Source: Vibrio chagasii (GTDB taxonomy: Bacteria; Pseudomonadota; Gammaproteobacteria; Enterobacterales; Vibrionaceae). From it: a DNA stretch of 64,000 nucleotides. Position 1 is the stretch's first letter. The number at the start of each line of letters is the position of its first letter. Location: assembly GCF_002954585.1 (NCBI RefSeq), contig NZ_MSCI01000002.1:349893-413892 (forward strand), given 5' to 3'. Shown one piece after another: positions 9,186 through 18,124 of this stretch. The position numbers and the translations under genes are program-made. The notes beneath the pieces are model-generated. The model was not told the origin of the DNA. It worked only from the letters and a program-made list of their open reading frames with translations, and ran no database searches.

Positions 9186-10154
9186 TTACATGTGTTCACT
9201 GGTACCTGCTTCTGATGGCCAATATTGCTTATTAGGATCAGACTTGTTTACCCATTCAGGGTTTTGACGGGCTTGTACATAAAGTTGTAGGCCATTATAA
9301 GACATAAAAGCCGCAGGACCGCCAAGATGTTCGAAATAGTCAAAATAATCATCTTCAAGCGTGCATAAATGCGCTAAATCTTTGACCTTGTTCGCCAGTG
9401 CCCATTGAATCGCAAACACTGGAGCCGTTGAGCCTGCAATCGATATTTCTTCAATATTGGGGTTAAACATTGCATTAGCCTGTTCCAGTAGAATTTCTTG
9501 TTGCTCAGATTCTTGCAGCAGCACCTCATCGATGATCGCCAAACGCTTGGTATTTGAGATATTCTTATTCAGCTTTGCAATTCTCAGTGCGTAGCTAAAT
9601 CTTTCTGATGAAACTATATTGACCAGTTCAGACAGCAGTTCTTTGTCTACCCCTGCAGCCTTGGTGAAATAATCGATACAAGAATGGAGTGAAGCATAAC
9701 GAGTGCCTTCAAACTCAAAGCCACTGGTTTCGTCGTAGGCCTCAATGGCGATGTTATCAAGCGACAAAGGCCAACCTTGATACTCGACTCGTTGCTTGGC
9801 TATTTGATACATCTTCCAAGCGCTGCGCCCAAAGCCGCCAAGTGTCGAACCCGTAAATTCACTGTCTATCAGCTCTTGCTCTGTCCAGTTCTCACCAATA
9901 CCTAGGTGCTTGGCATACTTATCAATGAGCGCATGCTTTATCTGGTCGCGCACCGCCCAAATCGAAGTTAGGTCTTTGGCATATTTCACACTCGCGCACT
10001 CTTTACACGCTGGCAGCGCTATCGGCGCATGACCAACCTTGGCAAAAAGCGAAGCGGTTTTAGGAAACTCAACCGTGTGATTAGAAGGCTCACCACAAAA
10101 CCAACAGGTGTGGCGCAGGTTGAATGGGATGTCTATGTAAGAGTATTGAGTCAT
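9186..10154 (-). CDS. Hypothetical protein with N-terminal four-cysteine zinc ribbon
   Basis: I do not recognise a named family. The 322-residue product is soluble. Cys17-x2-Cys20 (CWFCGEP) and Cys50-x2-Cys53 (CKECA) near the N-terminus look like a zinc ribbon of the kind that often precedes HNH-type nuclease or nucleic-acid-binding domains, but no HNH histidine pattern follows. The remainder is mostly helical with acidic stretches. It is transcribed divergently from the methyltransferase-HNH fusion gene, with about 270 bases between the starts. Function unknown; nucleic-acid binding is only a guess. Confidence 0.7.
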   Translation of the reverse strand: MTQYSYIDIPFNLRHTCWFCGEPSNHTVEFPKTASLFAKVGHAPIALPACKECASVKYAKDLTSIWAVRDQIKHALIDKYAKHLGIGENWTEQELIDSEFTGSTLGGFGRSAWKMYQIAKQRVEYQGWPLSLDNIAIEAYDETSGFEFEGTRYASLHSCIDYFTKAAGVDKELLSELVNIVSSERFSYALRIAKLNKNISNTKRLAIIDEVLLQESEQQEILLEQANAMFNPNIEEISIAGSTAPVFAIQWALANKVKDLAHLCTLEDDYFDYFEHLGGPAAFMSYNGLQLYVQARQNPEWVNKSDPNKQYWPSEAGTSEHM

Positions 10155-10424
10155 TGAGCGTCTATCGGCTGAGTGTTGAGGTTGGGGACATTACGGTAAA
10201 ACAATTATCTCTGTTCGAGTGTCGCCTTGCACCTGGTTTGTTTCACTTTTCCCCCGAGTTTGATTTTAGGCGCTTGTTATCTGAATGGGTTGGTGGAGAT
10301 ATGTTTATATAAAACAGCGACTAATGGTGAATGTTGATGGGAGTGGCTGAACCGATATGTGCCGCTAGTAATCTTGTTAGGTCACTATTACTATGGAGCT
10401 AGACTCCTTACTCCAATAGCGCAT

Positions 10425-12137
10425 ATGTCTTCATCGATTCCTTTTTACGATAAAAATGCCCGCAAACTTTGCCAGCAGTACCACTCTGTTGCTTTCGAAG
10501 CTGTTCATAAAAGCTGGCAAGCTTATTGGCCTTTAGAGGGCGATAAGGTGCTAGATGTAGGGGCGGGATGTGGCCGTGATGCGTTATGGATGCAAAAGGC
10601 TGGGGTGGAAGTCATCGCGATAGAACCCAGTGCGTCATTACGTATGCAGGGCTCAGAATACACTGGGCCAGATGTTACATGGTTGGATGATTCACTCCCA
10701 TCCTTGAGTCGAATTGAAAACCTTGGAATGCGTTTTGACCTGATACTAGTCAGTGCTGTGTGGATGCACCTTGCACCGTCATATCGAGAGCGAGCATTCA
10801 GAAAGTTATCTAACTTACTCGCTCCAAATGGCAAATTGGTGATTACGCTACGTCATGGAGAGTTTCATGACGACCGAGAGGGCTATGAAGTTTCGGTTGA
10901 AGAGCTTGAGCGTTTATCGAAGAACAGTGCTTTGTTGGTGCGTCATGTCGATGATAGCCAAGACACCTTGAAGCGCAGTGAGGTTTGGTGGCAAACCGTA
11001 GTGATGACCTTGCCAGATGACGGCTCTGGTGACTTAAACAAAGTGCGTCACATTATTGTGAATGACAATAAATCGGCCACATACAAATTGGCTCTGTTAA
11101 GAACCTTGCTGCGAATCGCAGATGCCCATTCTGGTGCTGTGATTGATCGAACCGATGGCAAAATATCTCTACCAGTGGGTTTGGTTGCTCTGTATTGGGT
11201 TAGGCAATTTAAGCGTCTCATTGATATCGATATAGAAGGCGTTGGGGTTCAGCAAAATAGCAACAAGACTAAAGGCCTAGGCTTTGTAAAAGACGATGGC
11301 TGGAACAAGCTCAAGCACCTCAGTGCCGATGATTTAGCGATAGGCACTCTGTTTATTGGTGATGAAGCCAAAGCATTGCAGAAGTTGTTTTCACAGACGA
11401 TCAGCACCATTAAATCGGGCCCTGTGACCTTTATTTATCAGGGTACTAAGGAGAATAAGTTGTTTGAGATACTCCCACCTCAACAGCGACGAAAGAGTCG
11501 AGAATCACTAGTTATCGACAGTGAATTCTTAGCAAGCTTTGGTTACTTCACACTGGATGAAAGCTTATGGGAATGTTTCAGAATCTATCACTCTTGGATT
11601 GAGCCGCTAGTCGTGAATCAATGGGTGATAGAGATGCAGCGTTTTGAGTTAAATCGACAGCGCAACATTTCACTACAGACCTATCATGACTGTTTAGTCT
11701 GGATTGACCGAAACCACGACACTCGTGACGTACGCAAAAGAGTTGAGCAACTTAGAGCTGAACATGCAGACATTGTCAGCATCTGGAGTGGAAAATCGTT
11801 AAAAAATGAGTATCACGTTGATCACTGTCTGCCTTTTGCTTATTGGCCTAATAACGATAAGTGGAACCTCTTTCCAACCACAAGCAAAGAGAACTTAAGC
11901 AAAAGTGACAAAGTGCCTACCGCTGAAAAACTTCGCGCGTCTAAACCTCGTATTCTCGAATGGTGGCAATTGGCGTGGAGTGATTCGGCTCATTTTGAAC
12001 AGCAATTCTTTTCTGAAGCGGTTCTTTCTTTACCTAATATTCCCCCACAATGTCGAGACTTTGAAGAGGTGTTTGACGCAATGGGTCTGCAGGTGCGTGG
12101 TGTAAAAAGTCGACTATTAATCAATGAGTGGCATTGA
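10425..12137 (+). CDS. Class I SAM methyltransferase fused to an HNH nuclease domain
   Basis: A 570-residue fusion. Residues 1-205 are a Rossmann-fold methyltransferase with motif I VLDVGAGCGRD (42-52), the acidic loop IAIEPS, and a post-I region FDLILVSAVWMHL. There is no NPPY or PCQ motif, so this is not a classic DNA methylase. Residues ~210-460 contain KSATYKLALLRTLLRIAD, a helix pattern I associate with the N-terminal part of some HNH endonucleases. Residues ~464-500 hold an HNH-like core, YHVDHCLPFAYW...NLFPTTSKEN...SKSDK, with His467 and the Asn pair behind it. An earlier in-frame ATG at 10359 would add 22 residues unrelated to the methyltransferase fold; ATG 10425 (MSSSIPFYDKNAR) is preferred although its ribosome site is weak. 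The target of either activity is unknown; defence or RNA modification are both conceivable. Confidence 0.78.
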   Translation: MSSSIPFYDKNARKLCQQYHSVAFEAVHKSWQAYWPLEGDKVLDVGAGCGRDALWMQKAGVEVIAIEPSASLRMQGSEYTGPDVTWLDDSLPSLSRIENLGMRFDLILVSAVWMHLAPSYRERAFRKLSNLLAPNGKLVITLRHGEFHDDREGYEVSVEELERLSKNSALLVRHVDDSQDTLKRSEVWWQTVVMTLPDDGSGDLNKVRHIIVNDNKSATYKLALLRTLLRIADAHSGAVIDRTDGKISLPVGLVALYWVRQFKRLIDIDIEGVGVQQNSNKTKGLGFVKDDGWNKLKHLSADDLAIGTLFIGDEAKALQKLFSQTISTIKSGPVTFIYQGTKENKLFEILPPQQRRKSRESLVIDSEFLASFGYFTLDESLWECFRIYHSWIEPLVVNQWVIEMQRFELNRQRNISLQTYHDCLVWIDRNHDTRDVRKRVEQLRAEHADIVSIWSGKSLKNEYHVDHCLPFAYWPNNDKWNLFPTTSKENLSKSDKVPTAEKLRASKPRILEWWQLAWSDSAHFEQQFFSEAVLSLPNIPPQCRDFEEVFDAMGLQVRGVKSRLLINEWH

Positions 12138-12188
12138 GCGTCACGCTTACCCGCTAATTTAACCCTTTATGTAACGGTAGAGTAAATA

Positions 12189-12917
12189 ATGAAATACATC
12201 GGAATTGATGGCTGTAAGGCGGGGTGGATCGCTTGGATTGTCTCTGATGATCAGGCGCCAGTGTTTAAAGTAGTGAAGGCGCTCGATGAGTTAGCGAGTG
12301 ATCTTATCGGTGCGACGGCGCTTATCGACATGCCGATTGGTTTTAGTGATGCGCAGGCTCCAGATCGTTTATGCGACAAAGCAGCAAGGCGTTTTCTAAC
12401 CAGCAAACGTGGTGCTTCGGTGTTTCCGGTTCCGTGCCGTGAGGCGGTTTACCAAACCGATTACATTGCGGCGTGCAGTGCCAATGTGCAGCAGCTTGGT
12501 AAGAAGTTCTCTAAGCAAACTTGGGGGATTGTTCCAAAAATCCGAGAGCTAGATAAACTCATCGATAATCACCCACATTTATCGATCAGAGAGTCTCACC
12601 CTGAGGTGGTGTTCGCTGCCTTGAAAGGGGAACCGCTTACCTTCTCGAAGCGAACCCAAGAGGGCAAAGAAGAAAGGCTTTCTATTATTGAGCAACTCGC
12701 CCCACAATGGTGTGAGGCTGTGGCGTTAGCTATCTCAAACACCAAGCGTAAAGATGTCGCGATAGATGACATTTATGATGCATTTATATTGATGTTGATT
12801 GCTTATCACGCTCCAACATTGTCGTGCTTGCCAGAACTTTCTGAGATTGATGGAGAGGCGGATAAGGATCAGAATGGTCGAGTTCGCGAAATCGTTTATT
12901 GGAACAAAGTGCACTAG
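12189..12917 (+). CDS. DUF429-family protein, predicted RNase H-like fold
   Basis: A 242-residue protein starting MKYIGIDGCKAGWIAW, the hallmark of DUF429 (predicted RNase H-fold nucleases). Acidic and His positions expected for that fold are visible: Asp in IGIDG, Asp in ALIDMPIGF, Glu and His in RESHPEVVF, and Asp in DIYDAFILM near the C-terminus. It follows the fusion gene by 51 bases on the same strand and precedes the M15 peptidase gene by about 80, so it could be co-transcribed. Biochemical activity of the family is not established; I leave the symbol empty. Confidence 0.82.
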   Translation: MKYIGIDGCKAGWIAWIVSDDQAPVFKVVKALDELASDLIGATALIDMPIGFSDAQAPDRLCDKAARRFLTSKRGASVFPVPCREAVYQTDYIAACSANVQQLGKKFSKQTWGIVPKIRELDKLIDNHPHLSIRESHPEVVFAALKGEPLTFSKRTQEGKEERLSIIEQLAPQWCEAVALAISNTKRKDVAIDDIYDAFILMLIAYHAPTLSCLPELSEIDGEADKDQNGRVREIVYWNKVH

Positions 12918-12996
12918 CGAAGTATGCGCTCTGTTAGGTTGAGTGTGTTATTTTCCACTCCCTATCTTTTTACTCTTGATGTTTTTGAGCCTTGAT

Positions 12997-13806
12997 ATGA
13001 ATCGTTTAATTGTTGGTTTGCTGGTAACTTTGAGCAGTGCGGCGAGTTATGGCCAAGTAGCACCTGTGTCCCAATGGCAATGTGACATGATGAAAAAGAA
13101 CAAGGTATTGAGTAGCGGAGCACCTGTTGGCTGCGAGCGACTATCCAAAGTGGACTTTGATTTCATTAACTTTAAAGGCGAAACGCAGCAGGGGAATATG
13201 ATTGTGTTTGATGTTATCGCCCCTTCTGTTGAACAACTCTTTTTAGAACTTAAACAGCGTAACTTCCCACTGCATTCTGCGCGCCTAATGCGAGAGTTCA
13301 ACGGTGATGATAACGCCTCGATGGAAGCGAACAACAGCAGTGCGTTTAATGCTCGGCCTATCACTGGTGGAGGAGGTTGGTCGAAGCATGCTTACGGTGT
13401 GGCAATCGATATCAACCCAGTTCAAAACCCTTTCTTAGCGTTCGATAGTAACGGAACCATCACGGTCAAGCCCTCACAATCGGCGACTAGCTATGTGAAC
13501 AGAACGCGTTTTCGTGCTCGCAAGAACATTGAACGCCGAGGCATGGCGGAAGATGTGGTCGAGTTGTTTGCACATCATGGTTTTATGATCTGGGGAGGGG
13601 ACTGGAATTCCCCAATTGATACTCAGCATTTCGAAGTGGGATCAAGGAAGTTAGTCAATCAACTGCTCTCTCAACCCAAACCAGAAGCCAAAGTGTTATT
13701 TGAGCGATACGTCGAAACTTACCGCCAATGCTTTAATAAAAATAAAGGTGAGGGTGCAGAAAAAGCTCGTGCTATCTGTGCAAAGAAAACAGTCGGGACT
13801 TTTTAG
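12997..13806 (+). CDS. Exported M15-type peptidase (D-Ala-D-Ala carboxypeptidase-like)
   Basis: Periplasmic zinc peptidase likely acting on cell-wall peptides. Translation from ATG 12997 gives a clean signal peptide (MNRLIVGLLVTLSSAASYG). Zinc ligands of the VanY/M15 fold are visible: His131 and Asp138 in KHAYGVAIDINP and His211 in DTQHFEVG, with WGGDW just before. A GTG at 12943 is in frame but would put a second hydrophobic stretch ahead of the signal peptide. About 269 residues, normal for the family. Whether it trims peptidoglycan stems or released peptides is not readable. Confidence 0.86.
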   Translation: MNRLIVGLLVTLSSAASYGQVAPVSQWQCDMMKKNKVLSSGAPVGCERLSKVDFDFINFKGETQQGNMIVFDVIAPSVEQLFLELKQRNFPLHSARLMREFNGDDNASMEANNSSAFNARPITGGGGWSKHAYGVAIDINPVQNPFLAFDSNGTITVKPSQSATSYVNRTRFRARKNIERRGMAEDVVELFAHHGFMIWGGDWNSPIDTQHFEVGSRKLVNQLLSQPKPEAKVLFERYVETYRQCFNKNKGEGAEKARAICAKKTVGTF

Positions 13807-13875
13807 TGCTATGTTTATCTAGAACCGTTCGTGTTTTAGCAAGTTAAGCTCGCTTCATGGGTATTTTTAATCGCT

Positions 13876-13905
13876 AAGGTCAACGCGCGTCGTTGGCCTT
13901 TTGTG
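13876..13905 (+). terminator. Terminator after the M15 peptidase gene
   Basis: AAGGTCAACG-cgcgt-CGTTGGCCTTTTG, one G-U pair in the stem. The rest of the 13807-14109 gap is A+T-rich and shows nothing else that I can name. Confidence 0.78.
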
Positions 13906-14109
13906 TATTCATTTCTCCAATAGAACACTGAGTATCCAAACGTTATTGAGTGTCTGTTAGTCAACAATTGATGAAATAATGCGACGCAAAGTCATCGGTT
14001 TGTCATTGAAAAAGTCATAGCGTAAACGTTATGTGAGAACCATTGCTGGTGGGGAACTTCTTGCCTTTTCACTAGTATTATTAGTGAACTGATCACAACG
14101 GACTAACTA

Positions 14110-15990
14110 ATGAAAAAGATCCCTTTGACTCTAACTCTTTTAAGTTCTCTATTTTTGTCACAATACTCTTTGGCTACAGACACCTCTCATACCACGCAAA
14201 ACCCGAGTTACGAACTTGATGGTAAAGTGGTCTTAGGGCGAACTGAGAATGTGTACCTCTCTGGCGTTCAAGGGCTAAAAGACGTCCCTTTCATGGGTAA
14301 AATCGACACCGGTGCAGAAACCACATCGATGCATGCTGAAGATATTCATGTGAGAAGTCTCCATGCCGACTACAAGAACCTCAAAGATGAGGAGTTGATG
14401 GCGGCATTGGTCGAAGAGGTTCGGAGCAACAGAGCTCTCCACTATAGGGATTGGGATGGCAGTCACTTTGCAAAGTATCAGGCGATCGTTTCTTTTAAGG
14501 TGCAAAACCCGCGGACTGGAGAGAAAGTAAAGGTTCAGGCCCCTTTAGAGCGTGTCAGTGTTATACGTAGCCGCACCAGCAGTAAGTCTTTGCTTCGTCC
14601 GACGGTGAAGATGTCTCTGACCATCGCTAATCAAGAACTAAAAACTGACGTTAACCTCACGGATAGAAGCCATTTCTCTGCACCTGTATTAATCGGTAAA
14701 ACCTTCCTAGCGGACAACGCGTTGGTGTTCGCTGGCTACGACTACTTGCAAGAGCAAGAGAACGCAACGGTGGTTGGTCGTAAAGAGGTGGTGTCTATCT
14801 CGGGAATGGATATGAACGCTACTTTCTCGTTAAAGAACCGCTACAGCATTTTGTATGCAAAAGACATCGACATAGACAAAGAGAACAAACAAGTGACGTT
14901 TGATATGTTCGACAAAGACGGTAAGCAAAAAGAGATGACATTACCGTTAGTTCGTATGCTAAATGTGAGCGGAAATCAGAGGCCTCTTGTGTATGTATCA
15001 GTTCAACTCGATGAGAATACCACTAAAGATGTGCTTGTTTATTTGAGCGAGCATTCAGGCGGTACTTCTCAGTTAAAGGTGGGGACGAATACCGCTAGCG
15101 AACTCTTTATGATTGATACCAATGCTGAGAATTTGCTCTCACAAGGTTCATCGAGTTTTAGCAATGTGGTTGAAGCGGGTTCCCCAATGATTATCTCACC
15201 GGAAGAGGACATCACACTTGATGGGTTCTCGCTAAAGGCTGTGGCTTCTTTTACTGTAAACACGCCTCTATTAAGGGTGGACAGCTTTGAAATTGTCGGC
15301 AAGGGCAAAGATGAATCGGTTGAGTTTTACCTAACTGACGCGAATGGCGAACAGCAGAAAGTCACAAAGCCAATCATTAAAAAGCTCAAAGTAGGGGACG
15401 ATACTCGCCCAGTAGTGAGCGGTGAGTTCTCGGCTTCTGGCAAGGTTCGCACACAAGAGTTTGCTATCGATGTACTAAACAGCAATGAAAAAGAAGCCTA
15501 CTTCATTCTCGGTAAGAAGATGGCGAAAGAGGGCGTTTACGTAAACACGCGCTCAGACTACCTATTGAAAGCCGAGCCTCTGTTTAAAGTTGGGCACATT
15601 GAAGTGGTTGAAGTGAACGGCATGACATTCCCTGCCAAGCTAGACACAGGTGCTGACGTGAGCTCTATGAACGCGGTGAACATCAAGCGATTCAAGAAAG
15701 ATGGCCAAGACATGGTGACCTTTACTTATCAAAACAATCAAGGCGATAAGCAAGAGTTCACCAAGCCAGTGATTGGTGTGATGCGTATTAAAGCGAAGAA
15801 AGGCGAGAAGGTTAACATTCGCCCTGTCGTAGAAATGAAAGTGAAGTTAGGCGACTTAGAGAGAGAGGTGAGAGTGAACCTTCAAGACCGCTCTCGCTTC
15901 GAATACAGCATGATTCTAGGTAAGAACTTCCTAAAGCATGGCGTAGTAGTAAGTAGTGATGAAGATTACGTTTTAGGGAAAATGGAGTAA
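14110..15990 (+). CDS. Periplasmic protein of four retropepsin/Zn_protease-like repeats
   Basis: A 626-residue exported protein (signal peptide 1-22, ending SLA). It belongs with the so-called ATP-dependent zinc protease / retropepsin-like family (PF05618). I count four tandem copies of the domain: about 45-210, 225-342, 365-488 and 493-622. The first and last carry the active-site-like D-T-G triad (KIDTGAETTSMHA at 64-76; KLDTGADVSSMNA at 510-522). Copies two and three lack it. All four keep an RP-V centre (LLRPTVKM, NQRPLVYV, DTRPVVSG, NIRPVVEM), and copies one, three and four a (L/I)(I/L)GK block near their ends. Usual members have one domain of about 150 residues. Activity of the family is not settled; a scaffold or inhibitor-like role for the degenerate copies is possible. 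Confidence 0.82.
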   Translation: MKKIPLTLTLLSSLFLSQYSLATDTSHTTQNPSYELDGKVVLGRTENVYLSGVQGLKDVPFMGKIDTGAETTSMHAEDIHVRSLHADYKNLKDEELMAALVEEVRSNRALHYRDWDGSHFAKYQAIVSFKVQNPRTGEKVKVQAPLERVSVIRSRTSSKSLLRPTVKMSLTIANQELKTDVNLTDRSHFSAPVLIGKTFLADNALVFAGYDYLQEQENATVVGRKEVVSISGMDMNATFSLKNRYSILYAKDIDIDKENKQVTFDMFDKDGKQKEMTLPLVRMLNVSGNQRPLVYVSVQLDENTTKDVLVYLSEHSGGTSQLKVGTNTASELFMIDTNAENLLSQGSSSFSNVVEAGSPMIISPEEDITLDGFSLKAVASFTVNTPLLRVDSFEIVGKGKDESVEFYLTDANGEQQKVTKPIIKKLKVGDDTRPVVSGEFSASGKVRTQEFAIDVLNSNEKEAYFILGKKMAKEGVYVNTRSDYLLKAEPLFKVGHIEVVEVNGMTFPAKLDTGADVSSMNAVNIKRFKKDGQDMVTFTYQNNQGDKQEFTKPVIGVMRIKAKKGEKVNIRPVVEMKVKLGDLEREVRVNLQDRSRFEYSMILGKNFLKHGVVVSSDEDYVLGKME

Positions 15991-16030
15991 CGTCTTAACT
16001 GGCTAAAAGCGAAATAGAGCAGTTCTAAAT

Positions 16031-16066
16031 GGCCACACATTTCAGCAATGGGGTGTGCGGCTTTTT
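16031..16066 (+). terminator. Probable terminator of the repeat-protease gene
   Basis: GCCACAC...GTGTGCGGC followed by TTTTTAA; the stem has one mismatch. Confidence 0.6.
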
Positions 16067-16144
16067 AATAACCAACTGTTTTAGTTAGCTATTCGCTAGT
16101 TGCTTTGCCGTGGAACGTATCTCATTTTGTGGTCTTTAGACAAA

Positions 16145-16178
16145 CAAAAAGGGCCAACTCTTTCGAGTTGGCCCTTTC
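16145..16178 (-). terminator. Terminator of ssrA
   Basis: Read on the minus strand: GGGCCAACTC-gaaa-GAGTTGGCCC followed by TTTTTG. It lies 9 bases beyond the CCA end of tmRNA. Confidence 0.92.
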
Positions 16179-16186
16179 CAAACGTT

Positions 16187-16553
16187 TGGTGGAGCTGGCG
16201 GGAGTTGAACCCGCGTCCAAAAACTATTCATCATTGGTACTACATGCTTAGTCGATCTTTAAATTCACCAGCAACCTGCGAACCGACACGCTAGTTAAAG
16301 GCTAACCTGAATTATAATTCGCGCTTTTCCTCTCAGGTGGGAGAAGCCACGCTAGCTTGTTTGGGTTTGATCTCTTGTTGGTCCCCGTCTTACGAGCGGA
16401 AGCTAGGGCAAGAGAGCTCTGAGCAGGTTATTAAGCTGCTAGTGCGTAGTTTTCGTCGTTTGCGACTATTTTTTTGCGGCTTTTTACGTGGCCAACCGCC
16501 CCACGGCATGCACCTCAGACTTCAAAATTCCTGTCGAATCCTAAATCAGCCCC
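16187..16553 (-). ncRNA. ssrA: tmRNA
   Basis: Transfer-messenger RNA, about 367 nt, which with SmpB rescues stalled ribosomes and tags the nascent chain for proteolysis. The minus strand begins GGGGCTGATTTAGGATTCGA and ends with the tRNA-like T-arm GGTTCAACTCCCGCCAGCTCC and an encoded ACCA. The tag frame is at 16463-16431 and reads ANDENYALAA then stop, starting from the usual resume codon GCA after TAGTC. It lies just downstream of smpB on the same strand. The short open frames that overlap it on the plus strand are artefacts. The 3' end is the kind of place used by integrases in vibrios, but no integrase is present here. Confidence 0.97.
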
Positions 16554-16618
16554 AAGTGTTCTTGCATAGTACCAGAAAAGCTTACCCTGTCTAGCACTGT
16601 GCGTTTAAGTGCTTAAAA

Positions 16619-17104
16619 TTAGCGCAAATTACTCTTCATAATTCGTGCTTTATCTCTCGCCCAATCTTTTTCTTTCATATCAGTACGTTTATCGTGCAGT
16701 TTCTTACCTTTTGCTACGCCAATTTTGATCTTCGCCCAAGAGCGAGACCAGTAAAGTGCGGTTGCGACAAGTGTCATGCCTTCACGGTTAATACGACCGA
16801 ATAGGTTATCGAGCTCTTTTCTCGACATTAGGAGTTTACGGACACGTGTTGGGTTCGCCACGATATGAGTACTCGCTTGAGTCAGCGGAGTGATCGTCAT
16901 ACCACTAATGAATGCTTCGCCATCACGGATGTAAACGTAGCTTTCGGCGATATTCGTTTTGCCTTCACGTAGGGATTTTACTTCCCACCCTTGTAGCTCA
17001 AGCCCCGCTTCTATCTCATCATCGATGAAATATTCGTGGCGAGCTTTCTTATTAAGCGCAATGGTATTGCTACCGGCTTTTGATTTTGATTTATTCTTTG
17101 CCAT
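16619..17104 (-). CDS. smpB: tmRNA-binding protein SmpB
   Basis: Small basic RNA-binding protein (161 residues) that delivers tmRNA to stalled ribosomes. It has the oligonucleotide-binding fold with [39 protein letters not shown], and the basic C-terminal tail [26 protein letters not shown] that enters the empty mRNA channel. ATG 17104 ([11 protein letters not shown]) is the family start; the frame runs open to 17173 but that extension is not family sequence. It lies directly upstream of ssrA, and is divergent from ratA with about 120 bases between them. Confidence 0.97.
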   Translation of the reverse strand: MAKNKSKSKAGSNTIALNKKARHEYFIDDEIEAGLELQGWEVKSLREGKTNIAESYVYIRDGEAFISGMTITPLTQASTHIVANPTRVRKLLMSRKELDNLFGRINREGMTLVATALYWSRSWAKIKIGVAKGKKLHDKRTDMKEKDWARDKARIMKSNLR

Positions 17105-17223
17105 AATGGCCTCATTATACGGATTGCGCCCTAGTTGGGGAATCCTTTTTATTTGCGCTCTGGCCCAATACAATTAAAATTGCAGTTTGTGTTAATGTAA
17201 CGCCGTCTTTAACAGGAGTCTAT

Positions 17224-17652
17224 ATGCCAAAGGTTACTCGTTCAGCATTAGTTTCATTTAGTGCCGACCAGATGTTTAGCTTGGTCAATGATGTTGCTCG
17301 TTATCCTGAGTTTTTGCCAGGGTGTTCTGGTTCTCGTGTGATCGAATCTTCAGATTCCGCTATGGTGGCTTCGGTTGATGTTTCTAAAGCCGGTATCAGC
17401 AAAACATTTACAACGTCTAACCGCTTAGCGGATGGCGCTGAGATCTTGATGGAGCTGGTGGACGGCCCGTTCAAGAAACTGCAGGGCGGTTGGTATTTTA
17501 CTCCGTTGGATGAGCAGGCCTGTAAGGTCGAGCTTAAGTTAGAGTTTGAATTCTCTAGCCGAATGATTGAAATGGCATTTGGTAAGATTTTCAATGAGCT
17601 AACGACCAACATGGTGAGCGCATTTACTCAACGAGCGAAACAGGTTTACTAA
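17224..17652 (+). CDS. ratA: RatA / COQ10-like START-domain protein
   Basis: A 142-residue START/SRPBCC lipid-binding-fold protein. In E. coli RatA was described as a toxin blocking 70S formation; the eukaryotic homologue Coq10 binds ubiquinone, so either role could apply. Visible family sequence: FSADQMFSLVNDVARYPEFLPGCSGSRV near the N-terminus and LDGPF-like VDGPFKKLQGGWYFTPL in the middle, ending with the amphipathic helix FNELTTNMVSAFTQRAKQVY. A strong AGGAG site precedes the ATG. The rnfH gene follows three bases after the stop, as in most gammaproteobacteria. Confidence 0.93.
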   Translation: MPKVTRSALVSFSADQMFSLVNDVARYPEFLPGCSGSRVIESSDSAMVASVDVSKAGISKTFTTSNRLADGAEILMELVDGPFKKLQGGWYFTPLDEQACKVELKLEFEFSSRMIEMAFGKIFNELTTNMVSAFTQRAKQVY

Positions 17653-17655
17653 ACC

Positions 17656-17964
17656 ATGACTATTGAATCAGATATGATCCACGTAGAAGTTGTGTTTGCA
17701 CTTCCGCATGAGCAGCGTGTGTTTACTTTGGTTGTGAACAAGAACGCGACCGTTGAAGAGATTATTGCGCAGTCTGGTGTTTTGGAGCTGTATCCAGAGA
17801 TTGACTTAGCGAAAAACAAGGTTGGCGTGTTCAGCCGTAACGTGAAGTTAGATGCAACGGTTCGTGATAAAGACCGTATCGAAATTTATCGTGCACTACT
17901 GGCTGATCCAAAAGAGATTCGCCGTAAACGTGCCGAACAAGCAAAAGCCGCTGCTGCTAAATAG
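17656..17964 (+). CDS. rnfH: RnfH/RatB-family protein
   Basis: A 102-residue protein with a ubiquitin-like beta-grasp fold (UPF0125), paired with RatA. Core sequence [42 protein letters not shown] and the end [21 protein letters not shown] are typical. The C-terminal lysine/alanine tail is longer and low in complexity. It starts three bases after ratA and is certainly co-transcribed. Its function is not well defined: the antitoxin role implied by 'RatB' was not supported, and the link to the Rnf complex is by gene context in other bacteria. Confidence 0.92.
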   Translation: MTIESDMIHVEVVFALPHEQRVFTLVVNKNATVEEIIAQSGVLELYPEIDLAKNKVGVFSRNVKLDATVRDKDRIEIYRALLADPKEIRRKRAEQAKAAAAK

Positions 17965-17992
17965 CATCGAAAAACGGATTAAATTCACAGAG

Positions 17993-18018
17993 AGCTCGCC
18001 AAATCGGCGAGCTTTTTT
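17993..18018 (+). terminator. Terminator of ratA-rnfH
   Basis: AGCTCGCC-aaatc-GGCGAGCTTTTTT. Confidence 0.93.
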
Positions 18019-18063
18019 GTGTCTGTGAGCGAGGTTTCGTGGGTTGATTTGTAAGCAAATATT

Positions 18064-18091
18064 AAAAAGCCTGCTCAGTGAGCAGGCTTTT
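18064..18091 (-). terminator. Terminator of bamE, bidirectional
   Basis: AAAAGCCTGCT-cagtg-AGCAGGCTTTT, with A and T runs on opposite sides, lies between the converging rnfH and bamE genes. Confidence 0.9.
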
Positions 18092-18124
18092 AAGATTCTT
18101 GATTGAGAACTTGTATATTGAAAG

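Noticed and set aside
16100..16594. Two plus-strand open frames over the tmRNA region (16100-16294 and 16337-16594)
   Set aside because: They run across the ssrA gene, its terminator and CCA end on the opposite strand, and have no ribosome sites.
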